In this document: one piece after another, positions 37,653 through 44,954 of the stretch
Layout: every line of letters starts with the position of its first letter
Position numbering within the stretch: the first letter of the stretch is position 1
NCBI RefSeq assembly: GCF_003946515.1
Contig: NZ_RHOM01000017.1
Span: 1 to 54,068 of the forward strand
Direction: 5' to 3'
DNA length: 54,068 bases
Source: Companilactobacillus zhongbaensis
GTDB taxonomy: Bacteria > Bacillota > Bacilli > Lactobacillales > Lactobacillaceae
The notes under the pieces: generated by a model
Database searches by the model: none
What the model saw: the letters and a program-made list of their open reading frames with translations, nothing else
What the model was told of the DNA's origin: nothing
Translations under genes and position numbers: made by a program

Positions 37653-38021
37653 ATGAAATACGGAATCGTGATCTTATCACACTCGCCTAAAATTGCTGAA
37701 GGAGTCAAAGACTTAATCAGCCAAGCTGCTCCCAGCATTTCCATAACATACGCCGGTGGAACAGATGAAAATGAAATAGGATCATCCTTAGAAAAAATCC
37801 AAACGGCGTGTGAACAAAATAAAGGCGAAGAAATTCTCGCCTTCTACGACCTAGGAAGTTCCAAAATGAACCTCGAAATGTACATGGAAATGACTGACTT
37901 AACTGTCCATAAGTACGATGTGGCTTTAGTTGAAGGAGCCTACACAGCGGCAACCTTAGCCGAAATAGAAGCACCACTAGAAAACATTGAAACCAGCTTA
38001 AAGAAGCTCTTGATCAAGTAA
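37653..38021 (+). CDS. dhaM: Phosphotransfer subunit DhaM (EIIA-Man-like)
   Basis: Passes phosphate from HPr to DhaL. At 122 residues it is the short form with only the EIIA-mannose-type domain and no HPr or EI-like extension. The active-site His lies in IVILSHSPKIAEG (about residue 10). GGTDENEIGSS and the segment FYDLGSSKMNLEM are typical of DhaM. It overlaps no neighbour and ends the operon before a terminator. The codons are rich in A/C endings. Confidence 0.92.
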   Translation: MKYGIVILSHSPKIAEGVKDLISQAAPSISITYAGGTDENEIGSSLEKIQTACEQNKGEEILAFYDLGSSKMNLEMYMEMTDLTVHKYDVALVEGAYTAATLAEIEAPLENIETSLKKLLIK

Positions 38022-38068
38022 ACAAATTAGATCACAACTGGGTTAAGAATTGGTCCAAAATAAGCAAA

Positions 38069-38098
38069 CAAAAAGCCTCTAAAATGAGGCTTTTTTTG
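38069..38098 (+). terminator. dha operon terminator
   Basis: AAAAAGCCTC - TAAAAT - GAGGCTTTTTTT. Confidence 0.92.
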
Positions 38099-38476
38099 AT
38101 GCTAAATATCTATGAAACATTTAGCGTAATTGTTTTAGAATTAACGTTGGTATGAAAACGGGGCAACTGAGATAGACAGTTAAAATGGAGAAAATGGTGA
38201 GTACTAATTTATGCAAGATAACGGTTAAACATATGATTCTCTCTGGCGTTAACAGAATAACGACCGCATTTTCGGGTTATAGTTTGTTGTCGAACCCGCA
38301 TAAAATTGGTCGTACCAGTTAGCTAAAATTTTGACTCATAAAATATGAAATGCAATTTGTGGAACAATCGTTTAACCATCAAGTATCTGACTTTACTAAA
38401 TAAGCTATCTATATTTTAAGGCCAAAAAATAATAAATATATTTTCTAAAATAGAAACAAAATATTTGTGAAACCTC
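38099..38476. other. Intergenic region with a long imperfect hairpin
   Basis: No gene is visible in this stretch. A hairpin spans 38260-38313: ACGACC (38260-38265) pairs with GGTCGT (38308-38313), and CGGGTT with AACCCG inside it, with ATTTT/AAAAT between. A smaller hairpin GCTAAAT / ATTTAGC is near 38101-38126. Nothing links these to a known RNA class. Confidence 0.4.
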
Positions 38477-38505
38477 TTGTAGAAATCGTTTTCATGCGGT
38501 ATTCT
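38477..38505 (+). promoter_or_regulatory. Lipase promoter with a cre-like site in the spacer
   Basis: TTGTAG (38477-38482), 17-bp spacer, TATTCT (38500-38505). The segment TAGAAATCGTTTTCA (38480-38494) fits the CcpA operator consensus with a single mismatch and covers the spacer. Confidence 0.55.
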
Positions 38506-38535
38506 TAGGTACATAGGGAAGGAGAGGATTTCACA

Positions 38536-39759
38536 ATGAAAAAGAAATCAATAATCGCGTTATTATTTGGTCTGTTTTTTGCAATGATTGGTTTTGCAGG
38601 CATAACTAACACCAGTTTCGCATCAAACGACTATCCCGTCGTCTTCGTAAATGGTCTCACAGGTTGGGGTCGTGGTGAAGATGGCAACAATCTGTACTGG
38701 GGAGGTACAGAAACCGATATCGTCAGTGATTTCAACACGGAAGCTCCCGCAGATACTCCTAATGCGTTGGAAGGTACCGTCAGTCCTTTCAGTTCAAATT
38801 ATGACCGTGCTGTTGAACTTTATTACTACATTAAAGGTGGTACTGTAGATTACGGTAAAGTTCACTCAGAGAAATATGGCCATGCACGTTACGGTAGAAC
38901 ATTCCCTGGTATTTATCCAAAATGGGATTCAACTAACAAGGTTCACTTATTAGGTCACTCTATGGGTGGACAAACTGTTCGTGAGTTGGATACATTATTA
39001 CGTAACGGAAGTCCCGAGGAAGTTCAAGCTACTGGCTCAGATACTAGTTCATTGTTCCAAGGTGGCAAAGACTGGGTCAACTCAGTTGTAACTGTTGCCG
39101 CACCTTCAAACGGAACACCAACTGCTACTGACGTTGGTAACTTGAAAGTAGTCAGAAACTTACTATACACCGGTGCAATCATGGGTGTGAAAGTTCCTAA
39201 GATCGTCATCTCCAATGATTACAAACTTGATCAATGGGGTTTGACTCGTCAACAAGGACAATCAACTGTTAGTTATCTCAAATCAGCTGTTAATAGTAAG
39301 GTTTGGAAAACTACTGATAACTCATTGTATGATCTAACTACCAAGGGTGCTAATGCCATCAATGCCAGAACTGACTTAGCTCCTGACGAACACTACTTCA
39401 CATATTCAGGACTAGCTTCAAAAGCTGATGGCTTAGGTCACTACAGACCTATTTCAACTATGAACTCAGTCGATGTCGTTGGTTCAGCCTTCATTGGATC
39501 ACATGGAAACGATCCTAGATGGTGGCCAAATGATGGTGAGGTTCCAGTAATTTCTGCTCAATATCCATTGAATCAACAAGCAACACGTGATGATGCTGCT
39601 CCAGATAATCAAACAGGTATTTGGCAATACAATGATCCGCAACAAGGTTGGGATCATAAAGACTTCATCTTGGCAGACCCAGACCAAGCTGCAAGCCTCA
39701 AACAACCTATGATTTCATTCTACTCAGATATCATTCAAAAATTACATTCATTAGATTAA
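38536..39759 (+). CDS. Secreted triacylglycerol lipase
   Basis: 407-residue exported lipase resembling the staphylococcal/Geobacillus-type lipases (family I.5/I.6). The signal peptide is MKKK plus a hydrophobic core, with likely cleavage after SFA (about residue 30). The mature start YPVVFVNGLTGWG contains the oxyanion-hole region, and the nucleophile elbow is VHLLGHSMGGQT (Ser at about 143). The conserved aromatic/Asp segments and a C-terminal His in QGWDHKDFI (about 377) complete a plausible triad. A GGAAGGAGAGG ribosome-binding region precedes the ATG. The gene stands alone and is predicted to be under catabolite control, like dhaKLM, which would use the glycerol backbone after oxidation. 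Confidence 0.88.
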   Translation: MKKKSIIALLFGLFFAMIGFAGITNTSFASNDYPVVFVNGLTGWGRGEDGNNLYWGGTETDIVSDFNTEAPADTPNALEGTVSPFSSNYDRAVELYYYIKGGTVDYGKVHSEKYGHARYGRTFPGIYPKWDSTNKVHLLGHSMGGQTVRELDTLLRNGSPEEVQATGSDTSSLFQGGKDWVNSVVTVAAPSNGTPTATDVGNLKVVRNLLYTGAIMGVKVPKIVISNDYKLDQWGLTRQQGQSTVSYLKSAVNSKVWKTTDNSLYDLTTKGANAINARTDLAPDEHYFTYSGLASKADGLGHYRPISTMNSVDVVGSAFIGSHGNDPRWWPNDGEVPVISAQYPLNQQATRDDAAPDNQTGIWQYNDPQQGWDHKDFILADPDQAASLKQPMISFYSDIIQKLHSLD

Positions 39760-39801
39760 TCACTTTAATACGTGTTTCAACACCAAAAATATACATTTAT
39801 T

Positions 39802-39841
39802 ATCCTATCGATGGACCACCCCCCATCGGTAGGATTTTTTG
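39802..39841 (+). terminator. Lipase terminator
   Basis: ATCCTATCGATGG / CCATCGGTAGGAT long stem, loop ACCACCCC, T6. Confidence 0.85.
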
Positions 39842-39993
39842 TTCGGTCAAATATGAATGATTGTGTTTGAGTTCAGTAAAATATGTTTAAATAAGCCTTA
39901 CAAGTCAGGAATGATGTTTTATTCGTGGTAAAATAATGGTAATGATTTCAGAATAATAATTATTTAAATTAAAAAAACAATTGGAGTATTAAT

Positions 39994-40530
39994 ATGGTTG
40001 ATGTCTTTTCTGAAGGATACAAAAAAACAGAAGCAGAAATAAAAAGTGGCAAGCAATCAGCCCTCGAGGAAGAAAATTATTTGATCGATGAGATCCCTGA
40101 AAACTGTTCATTGGTCAATATTACGATGCGTATTCCAGGTCAAATAAAAAACAATCGTTACATTAGTCGAACTTTCAATATCGTGGTTGATCGTTTCCGC
40201 AAAAAATACAAGATCCTTAAAGAGGTCTTATGGGATCTTTCCACAGGACCACAAGCTTTTTTGATCATCGAAAAGGATCCTGGTATTTTGAAACAGGAAA
40301 CGATCGAATACGAAGCTAACGATCCACTAGGTGTCATTAGTGACGTCAATGTCTTTGCAGTCGAAAATGATCAAGTATCGCCGATCACTCGTGAAGAGCT
40401 AGAACTGCCTGATCGTAAATGTATTATGTGTGATAAATCTGCCAAGGAATGTAAGAAAAACCATAATCATTCTATGGAAGAAATGTATCAAAAAATCAAT
40501 AAAATAATAAATGATAACGTGGATTTCTAA
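39994..40530 (+). CDS. citX: Citrate lyase holo-ACP synthase CitX (orphan)
   Basis: CitX attaches the phosphoribosyl-dephospho-CoA prosthetic group to the citrate lyase acyl carrier subunit CitD. It has 178 residues. It aligns by eye with enterobacterial CitX over most of its length: SLVNITMRIPGQIKNN, TFN, STGPQAFLII, TIEYEANDPLGVISDVNVF, and the cysteine block PDRKCIMCDKSAKECKKNHNH. The C-x2-C...C-x3-H-x-H pattern looks like a metal-binding site. None of citC, D, E, F or G is nearby, which is unusual. It has its own terminator, so it is expressed separately. Confidence 0.88.
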   Translation: MVDVFSEGYKKTEAEIKSGKQSALEEENYLIDEIPENCSLVNITMRIPGQIKNNRYISRTFNIVVDRFRKKYKILKEVLWDLSTGPQAFLIIEKDPGILKQETIEYEANDPLGVISDVNVFAVENDQVSPITREELELPDRKCIMCDKSAKECKKNHNHSMEEMYQKINKIINDNVDF

Positions 40531-40533
40531 ATA

Positions 40534-40564
40534 AAATGCTAGTGTGCTCACTAGTATTTTTTTT
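40534..40564 (+). terminator. citX terminator
   Basis: ATGCTAGTG - TGCT - CACTAGTAT with T8 (one mismatch). Confidence 0.8.
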
Positions 40565-40616
40565 GCTTTAAAGTTATATCATGTTATTTAAAATAAAATG
40601 TACAATTAAGTCAATT

Positions 40617-40645
40617 TTGCAAGCATTTGATGATATCATTTATAT
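40617..40645 (+). promoter_or_regulatory. nupC promoter
   Basis: TTGCAA (40617-40622), 17-bp spacer, TTATAT (40640-40645). The transcript would start about 30 bp before the gene. Confidence 0.6.
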
Positions 40646-40679
40646 AGCTGGAGGGGAAAAATAAAGGAGATTAAATATT

Positions 40680-41891
40680 ATGAGTATGTATTTACTTGTC
40701 AACATTATCGGTCTCGTGGTCTTTTTAGCAATCGGTGTCTTGTTCTCTAAGAACCGTAAAAAGATCCAATGGAAATCGATTTTGATCATGGTTGTACTAA
40801 ATTTAGTTCTAGCATGGTTCTTGACTAGCATGAGTATTGGTAGAGACATCGTTTCCGGTGCCGCTGCTGGATTCGATTGGCTAGTTCAAGTGGCTTATGT
40901 CGGAATCGAGTTTGCATTACCTAGTTGGGTCCACGTTAAGAGCATGGACTTTGTAACTAGTGCATTATTGCCAATTTTATTGATCGTTCCACTATTTGAT
41001 ATTTTGACTTATATCGGTGTATTGCCATTCATTATTAAATGGATCGGTAAAGGATTATCATTCATCACCGGTCAACCAAAGTTTGAATCTTTCTTCGCGG
41101 TTGAAATGATGTTTTTAGGAAACACAGAAGCTCTTGCAGTTTCAAGTTTGCAATTAAAGAAGATGAAAGCTGAACGTAATGTTACGCTTGCAATGATGTC
41201 GATGAGCTGTGTTACAGCTTCGATCATTGGTGCCTACATCCAAATGATGCCAGGGCAATTCATCTTAACAGCAATACCTATTAATATTATTAATGCCATT
41301 ATCGTAACTAGCTTAATAAATCCCGTCACAGTAGAACCTGAAGAAGATACAGTTGCTACAATTAGCAGCACAGCAGACAATGGTAAAAAAGAACCATTCT
41401 TCTCATTCTTAGGAGATTCTATCCTAGGAGCTGGAAAGCTTATCTTGATCATTGCAGCTAACGTTATTGCTTTCGTTGCTTTAGCAGCATTGATCGACAA
41501 AGTATTACAACTAGTTAACCCTTGGTTAACACTAGAGCACATCTTAGGAATAATCATGTATCCATTCGCTTGGTTACTAGGCTTGAGTAGCCATGATTCA
41601 TTCCAAATGGCTCAATACATGGGTACAAAATTAGTAACTAACGAATTTGTTGTAATGGGTAAGGTTACTGATATTATCAACAAATTCGATCCACACTTTA
41701 AGGCAGTTCTTACAGTCTTTGTTACATCATTTGCCAACTTCTCTACACTTGGTATGATCATTGGTTGTTTCAAAGGAATTGTTGATAAAGAAAAGAACGA
41801 TATCATTTCTAAGAATGTAGGTTATATGCTACTTTCAGGGATCCTTGTATCACTCCTATCAGCGGGATTCGTTGGATTGTTCGTTTGGTAA
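40680..41891 (+). CDS. nupC: Concentrative nucleoside transporter NupC
   Basis: Proton-driven nucleoside uptake protein of the CNT family. It has 403 residues and about 9-10 membrane segments. The three family domains are recognisable: an N-terminal membrane pair, the gate/nucleoside-recognition region with FFAVEMMFLGNTEALAVSS (about 139-157), and the C-terminal nucleoside-recognition region with SFANFSTLGMIIGCFKG (about 354-370). The AAGGAG ribosome-binding site is 10 bp upstream. It is monocistronic and ends at a terminator before repeat A3. Its 3' codons show no T/G skew even though A3 is close. Confidence 0.92.
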   Translation: MSMYLLVNIIGLVVFLAIGVLFSKNRKKIQWKSILIMVVLNLVLAWFLTSMSIGRDIVSGAAAGFDWLVQVAYVGIEFALPSWVHVKSMDFVTSALLPILLIVPLFDILTYIGVLPFIIKWIGKGLSFITGQPKFESFFAVEMMFLGNTEALAVSSLQLKKMKAERNVTLAMMSMSCVTASIIGAYIQMMPGQFILTAIPINIINAIIVTSLINPVTVEPEEDTVATISSTADNGKKEPFFSFLGDSILGAGKLILIIAANVIAFVALAALIDKVLQLVNPWLTLEHILGIIMYPFAWLLGLSSHDSFQMAQYMGTKLVTNEFVVMGKVTDIINKFDPHFKAVLTVFVTSFANFSTLGMIIGCFKGIVDKEKNDIISKNVGYMLLSGILVSLLSAGFVGLFVW

Positions 41892-41912
41892 GATTATTTT
41901 ATGTATATAAAG

Positions 41913-41940
41913 CGATGCACATTTTGTGCATCGTTTTTTT
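41913..41940 (+). terminator. nupC terminator
   Basis: CGATGCAC - ATTTT - GTGCATCG with T7, followed directly by the CTTGAGGTGAGAGAG tract that precedes family A repeats. Confidence 0.9.
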
Positions 41941-42033
41941 CTTGAGGTGAGAGAGTAACGCGGACAGTGGCGTTTTGCTTTTATTGTGTTTGATTTGGTT
42001 TGTTGGTGGGATAGTGGTGGTAGTTTGTGTGGT

Positions 42034-42286
42034 GGTTCACTGCCGACTCCGGGGCCCTGGGATACAATGAAGGAACGTAAGTGCTGACGCACTTGCGCAA
42101 CCGAATTTGGTGGTGGCTACGCCACCCAACAACCAAGGTCGGGAACGCAGCTGACACAATTTTGAGCTATCCGAGAAGTGCGCTCGGACATCTCAAAACT
42201 TGGTCTTTTACTAGGCAATAAATTGCCAAGTAAAATTTAGCTGCTGAGGTCTGTATCCCCGGGCCCCTCCGTCTAGATAGTGCAAC
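42034..42286 (+). repeat. Family A/B structured repeat, copy A3, with an inserted module
   Basis: Ends GGTTCACTGCC (42034-42044) and TAGTGCAAC. The outer stem is 42051-42066 with 42252-42267 (one mismatch). Hairpins 1 and 2 are almost those of A1. Between the outer stem and the GGAACGCAGCTG segment there are about 70 extra bases. They hold a hairpin at 42072-42101 (AAGTGC-TGAC-GCACTT core) and another at 42109-42126 (GGTGGTGGCTACGCCACC). This extra block is the reverse complement of the centre of B1 (18/18 and 29/30 identical bases in the two hairpins). Confidence 0.87.
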
Positions 42287-42422
42287 AATACATATTTTTT
42301 GGGGGTGGGGACCGAGTTTTTTTGATCAAGTTGGCACTGTTTGATTGTCCTAGTTTTTTCGGTCTATCTCAGATTATATTTTTACAGTAAGTTCAAAAGA
42401 TAGTTCAAGAGCAAGTTCAAGG

Positions 42423-42459
42423 GCAAAATAAAAGCCAAGAGCTTTTGTAAGTTCTTGGC
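42423..42459 (-). terminator. Terminator of the minus-strand esterase gene
   Basis: Read on the minus strand: GCCAAGAAC ... GCTCTTGGC followed by TTTTATTTT. It lies 27 bp after the esterase stop codon. Confidence 0.75.
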
Positions 42460-42485
42460 CTGGTTAGTTCTTTTGGTTCTTTGAT

Positions 42486-43208
42486 TTATAACCACTTGAA
42501 GATTTTTTCTACATTTTTTGTCCAAGTGTCCCAAGAGTGGTTGCCTGATACTTTGTCGAAGGTGTAGTTGTGGCTGAATTTTTTTGTCATGAAGTTTGCG
42601 AAGTCTATGTTGTCTTGGAACATGTAGTCGTCGTGTCCGCAGATTGTCATGAATTTTTGATTTTTGTTGTCTGGTGTTACTAGATTTGTTAGCTGGTTTT
42701 CTTTGATTTTTTCTGGGCTGTCAAAAATCGTGTCAAAGGTGTTGTGGGCCATTGGGGCGTCTGGATTGTTGCGGAAGTGGACTATGTCTGTTATTGGGGA
42801 TAATGCTGCTACTTTGCTGAAGGTTTGGGGATTTTTTAATCCGATCTTCAATGCGCCATAGCCACCCATGCTCGAACCGGCGATGAATGTGTCTTCTGGT
42901 TTGTCGGAGATGGGGAACAATGAGCGGACTTTTGGTATTAATTCTTCTACAAAGTAAGTATAGTAGGGAATGAAGTCGGAGTCGGTGTAAAAAGCATTGC
43001 GGGCTTCTGGCATTATGACTGCAACATTGTATTCTCGTGCCAGTTTTTCGATGTTTTTGTGACGGATCCATGCTGAGTCGTCACCCGTATAGCCGTGTAA
43101 AAGCCAAAGATTTTTATAAGAAGTCTCATTTGTATCCGGAATAACGATGGTAGTTTTAAAATAAGTATGTAAATAATTTGTACGATAACTTAAGTTGATA
43201 AGTGACAA
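42486..43208 (-). CDS. estA: Alpha/beta-hydrolase esterase (EstA / esterase D type)
   Basis: Cytoplasmic carboxylesterase related to tributyrin esterase and S-formylglutathione hydrolase. It has about 240 residues. LLHGYTGDDSAW (about 36-47) is the oxyanion region, GSSMGGYGALKIG (Ser at about 115) is the nucleophile elbow, an Asp lies in CGHDDYM, and the His in SGNHSWDTW (about 225). There is no signal peptide. The best start is TTG at 43208, with GGAGG eight bases upstream; a TTG at 43214 is too close to it. 57 of the last 70 codons end in A or C, and six of the 13 exceptions are Met or Trp (hand count). The 5' half is more balanced. Read on the top strand this is the same T/G skew seen around other A/B repeats, here decaying away from A3. 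Confidence 0.9.
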   Translation of the reverse strand: MSLINLSYRTNYLHTYFKTTIVIPDTNETSYKNLWLLHGYTGDDSAWIRHKNIEKLAREYNVAVIMPEARNAFYTDSDFIPYYTYFVEELIPKVRSLFPISDKPEDTFIAGSSMGGYGALKIGLKNPQTFSKVAALSPITDIVHFRNNPDAPMAHNTFDTIFDSPEKIKENQLTNLVTPDNKNQKFMTICGHDDYMFQDNIDFANFMTKKFSHNYTFDKVSGNHSWDTWTKNVEKIFKWL

Positions 43209-43268
43209 TTGCAAAACCTCCAGAGATGTATTAATTCCAGTATAACAAAATTGGAGAACTGAAGGTGA

Positions 43269-43300
43269 TTGTCAGCACCCAAGGTGATGCGAAGCAGTGT
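43269..43300 (-). repeat. Decayed family C fragment
   Basis: TGTCAGCACCCAAGGTG (43270-43286), then ATGCGAAGCAGTG, matches the centre of copy C3 (CTGTCAGCACCCAAGGTGCGGCGAAG, in part). The other half of the element is not recognisable. Confidence 0.55.
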
Positions 43301-43432
43301 CTCGACCACTGTGAAATCTCGAGGTTACTGTCAATTAAAAAAATAGTTTCCGGAAATAGAAAACAAAATTTTATAATCACAACCATCAACTAATAACTGA
43401 GAGAAAATTATCCAGAAAGAGGGTAGACTAAA

Positions 43433-43717
43433 ATGAATGACGACCAATATTTGACCTTTCCGTTTGAAATGGGAAAATTGAAAGAAATTAAAGTTAGAAA
43501 GATAATTCACGGAAATGAGATTTCTTTGACTGACGACGGTAAGGTCGTTAAGGAGCTCGTTTTAGCTGGGATTTCTCTGAATCAAATTCACGAGTGTGCT
43601 ACTAAGTTTGATGTTGAATTTGATAATCAAGTTTTATCGATCACGGTGGAGTCTGGGCGCTTGAAAATGGCCAAAGATAAGATTTTGCAGACGATGTTAC
43701 TGCTAGCTACTAGGTAA
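43433..43717 (+). CDS. Small protein resembling DUF1828
   Basis: 94-residue protein with no signal peptide or membrane segment. The middle, GNEISLTDDGKVVKELVLAGISL, fits what I recall of the DUF1828 pattern (a buried strand, TDDG, then a helix). A second strand-rich part follows, with FDVEFDNQVLSITVE. GAGGG lies 10 bp upstream, so it is a real gene. No catalytic residues stand out. Related proteins occur near small regulators or phage-derived genes, but a function is not known. It is probably transcribed on its own; the DUF2975 gene starts about 100 bp later, after an AT-rich inverted repeat (ATCGAAAAACGATAAT / ATTATCGAT-like, about 43736-43770). Confidence 0.55.
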   Translation: MNDDQYLTFPFEMGKLKEIKVRKIIHGNEISLTDDGKVVKELVLAGISLNQIHECATKFDVEFDNQVLSITVESGRLKMAKDKILQTMLLLATR

Positions 43718-43814
43718 TTCCAAAAATCATTCATATCGAAAAACGATAATTACATATTGATTATCGATATGCCAAATGCTACGATATCCATAATAAATAT
43801 TTGGAGTGAAACAT

Positions 43815-44288
43815 ATGAAAATCAAAACTACTTTATTGAAATTAGTCACTGCAATTTTGGATTTGTTTATAGCTTTTTTTGTTTATGCTCTCTGTTGGGG
43901 AACGATTAGTTCAATAGTTGAAGATTCGGTCTTTAGCTTGCAGCTAATGTCATCGATCTTCTTATTCATTGGTGCATTAATTGCGTTTGGGATCAGTTTT
44001 TACTTATTTAAAATATTCAGATTGATGGATCGTCAGCAATTTTTTACCGAAGTATCATTACATGCGGTCAAGATGATCCGTAACTTGTTCGTGGTCGAAT
44101 TTTTAGCATTATTAGGGATCATGCCTTTTGTTTATTATTCAGCTGACCAAGGTGACTCACCCGGTATGATCATCATCGTGGGTGCTATCGTCTTTTTACC
44201 GTTGGCTATTTCGGCCTTTATTTCCGCTATGGAACAAATTTTGATCAAAGCAATCAATATGAAAACGGAGAATGACTTAACGATATGA
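43815..44288 (+). CDS. DUF2975-type membrane protein
   Basis: 157-residue protein with four predicted membrane helices (about residues 10-32, 47-67, 93-112 and 125-145). The segment LFKIFRLMDRQQFFTEVS between helices 2 and 3 resembles the DUF2975 family, whose members are paired with a small XRE-type regulator. The start at 43815 follows TTGGAG; an in-frame GTG at 43806 lies inside that site. It overlaps the regulator gene by 4 bp (ATGA). Confidence 0.72.
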   Translation: MKIKTTLLKLVTAILDLFIAFFVYALCWGTISSIVEDSVFSLQLMSSIFLFIGALIAFGISFYLFKIFRLMDRQQFFTEVSLHAVKMIRNLFVVEFLALLGIMPFVYYSADQGDSPGMIIIVGAIVFLPLAISAFISAMEQILIKAINMKTENDLTI

Positions 44289-44488
44289 TCAAGATCAATT
44301 TAGATTTATTGCTCGTAAAGCGGAACATGACGGTGACAGAGCTGGCTGAAAAAGTCGGAATGACTCAAGCTAATATTTCCATTTTAAAAAATAATAAAGC
44401 GAAGGCAATTAGATTTTCCACGTTGGAAAAAATTTGTCGGGTTTTGGATTGTCAACCTGGGGATTTGATTGAATATGTTGAAAAATAG
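44285..44488 (+). CDS. Small XRE/Cro-type transcriptional regulator (YozG-like)
   Basis: 67-residue single-domain DNA-binding protein. The helix-turn-helix is TVTELAEKVGMTQANISILK (about 16-35), followed by FSTLEKICRVLDCQPGDLIEY, the usual end of YozG-like regulators. It is translationally coupled to the DUF2975 membrane protein, the known pairing. A strong terminator follows, so these two genes form a complete operon. It probably regulates its own operon. Confidence 0.85.
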   Translation: MIKINLDLLLVKRNMTVTELAEKVGMTQANISILKNNKAKAIRFSTLEKICRVLDCQPGDLIEYVEK

Positions 44489-44492
44489 GTAT

Positions 44493-44532
44493 AAAAAAAC
44501 CAGCAACTCTGACTGAGGTTGCTGGTTTTTTG
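44493..44532 (+). terminator. Terminator of the DUF2975/XRE operon
   Basis: AAAAACCAGCAAC / GTTGCTGGTTTTTT, a perfect 13-bp stem with a TCTGACTGAG loop. Confidence 0.93.
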
Positions 44533-44629
44533 GTGAAAATAATTTGTGGGAGATATTGTCTCCGGTTGATACATGTGATTAGGTTTGTTTTTTATGGATG
44601 GAACGGTTCTATCCATTTTTGCTTTTTTC

Positions 44630-44953
44630 TCAAGAATGCGGAAACTAGCTTCGCGAGATAGCGGCTTCCAGTTAACACGATTGGTTGCTTCACTAGTTTA
44701 CTGGCATGAAGTAGTGCTATCCATTCTTGTTTGCTAAACTTGCTGCAGTTTGGATAGTGGTTTTTTGCTTTATCCTCAAGGATGCTGAAACGAGCTCCGG
44801 CACACAGCGGCCTCCGGTTAACACAGGTGGTCGAGGCACGACTTCGTCGCACCTTGTTCGACCACCCGCGTTAATCCTCAGCAGCTACCCGTGTGCCTCC
44901 GCTCTCTGTGTTTAAATCCTCAGCAGCTTACCAACCTCGCTGCGCTCTCTGAT
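44630..44953 (+). repeat. Nested family C repeats: outer copy C5 split by full copy C4
   Basis: The left half of an outer copy lies at 44630-44676 (CTCAAGAATGCGGAAAC, AGCTTCGCGAGATAGCGG, CAGTTAACAC). Its right half lies at 44911-44950 (AATCCTCAGCAGCTTACC, CTCGCTGCGCTCTCTG); GCGAG (44653-44657) can pair with CTCGC (44936-44940). Between them sit a companion module (near 44732-44759) and a complete copy C4 at 44770-44910. Stems of C4: GGCACAC (44799-44805) with GTGTGCC (44891-44897); TTAAC with GTTAA; GGTGGTCGA (44826-44834) with TCGACCACC (44858-44866); tip CGACTTCGTCG. The outer copy ends two bases from the mleP stop codon. Confidence 0.83.
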
Positions 44954-44954
44954 C

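Noticed and set aside
42385-42425. Short direct repeats (AGTTCAA units)
   Set aside because: Three short degenerate units with no spacer structure; not a CRISPR array. No CRISPR array was seen anywhere in the window.
43736-43770. Inverted repeat before the DUF2975 gene as an operator
   Set aside because: AT-rich and imperfect; plausible for the small XRE regulator but not supportable as a defined site.
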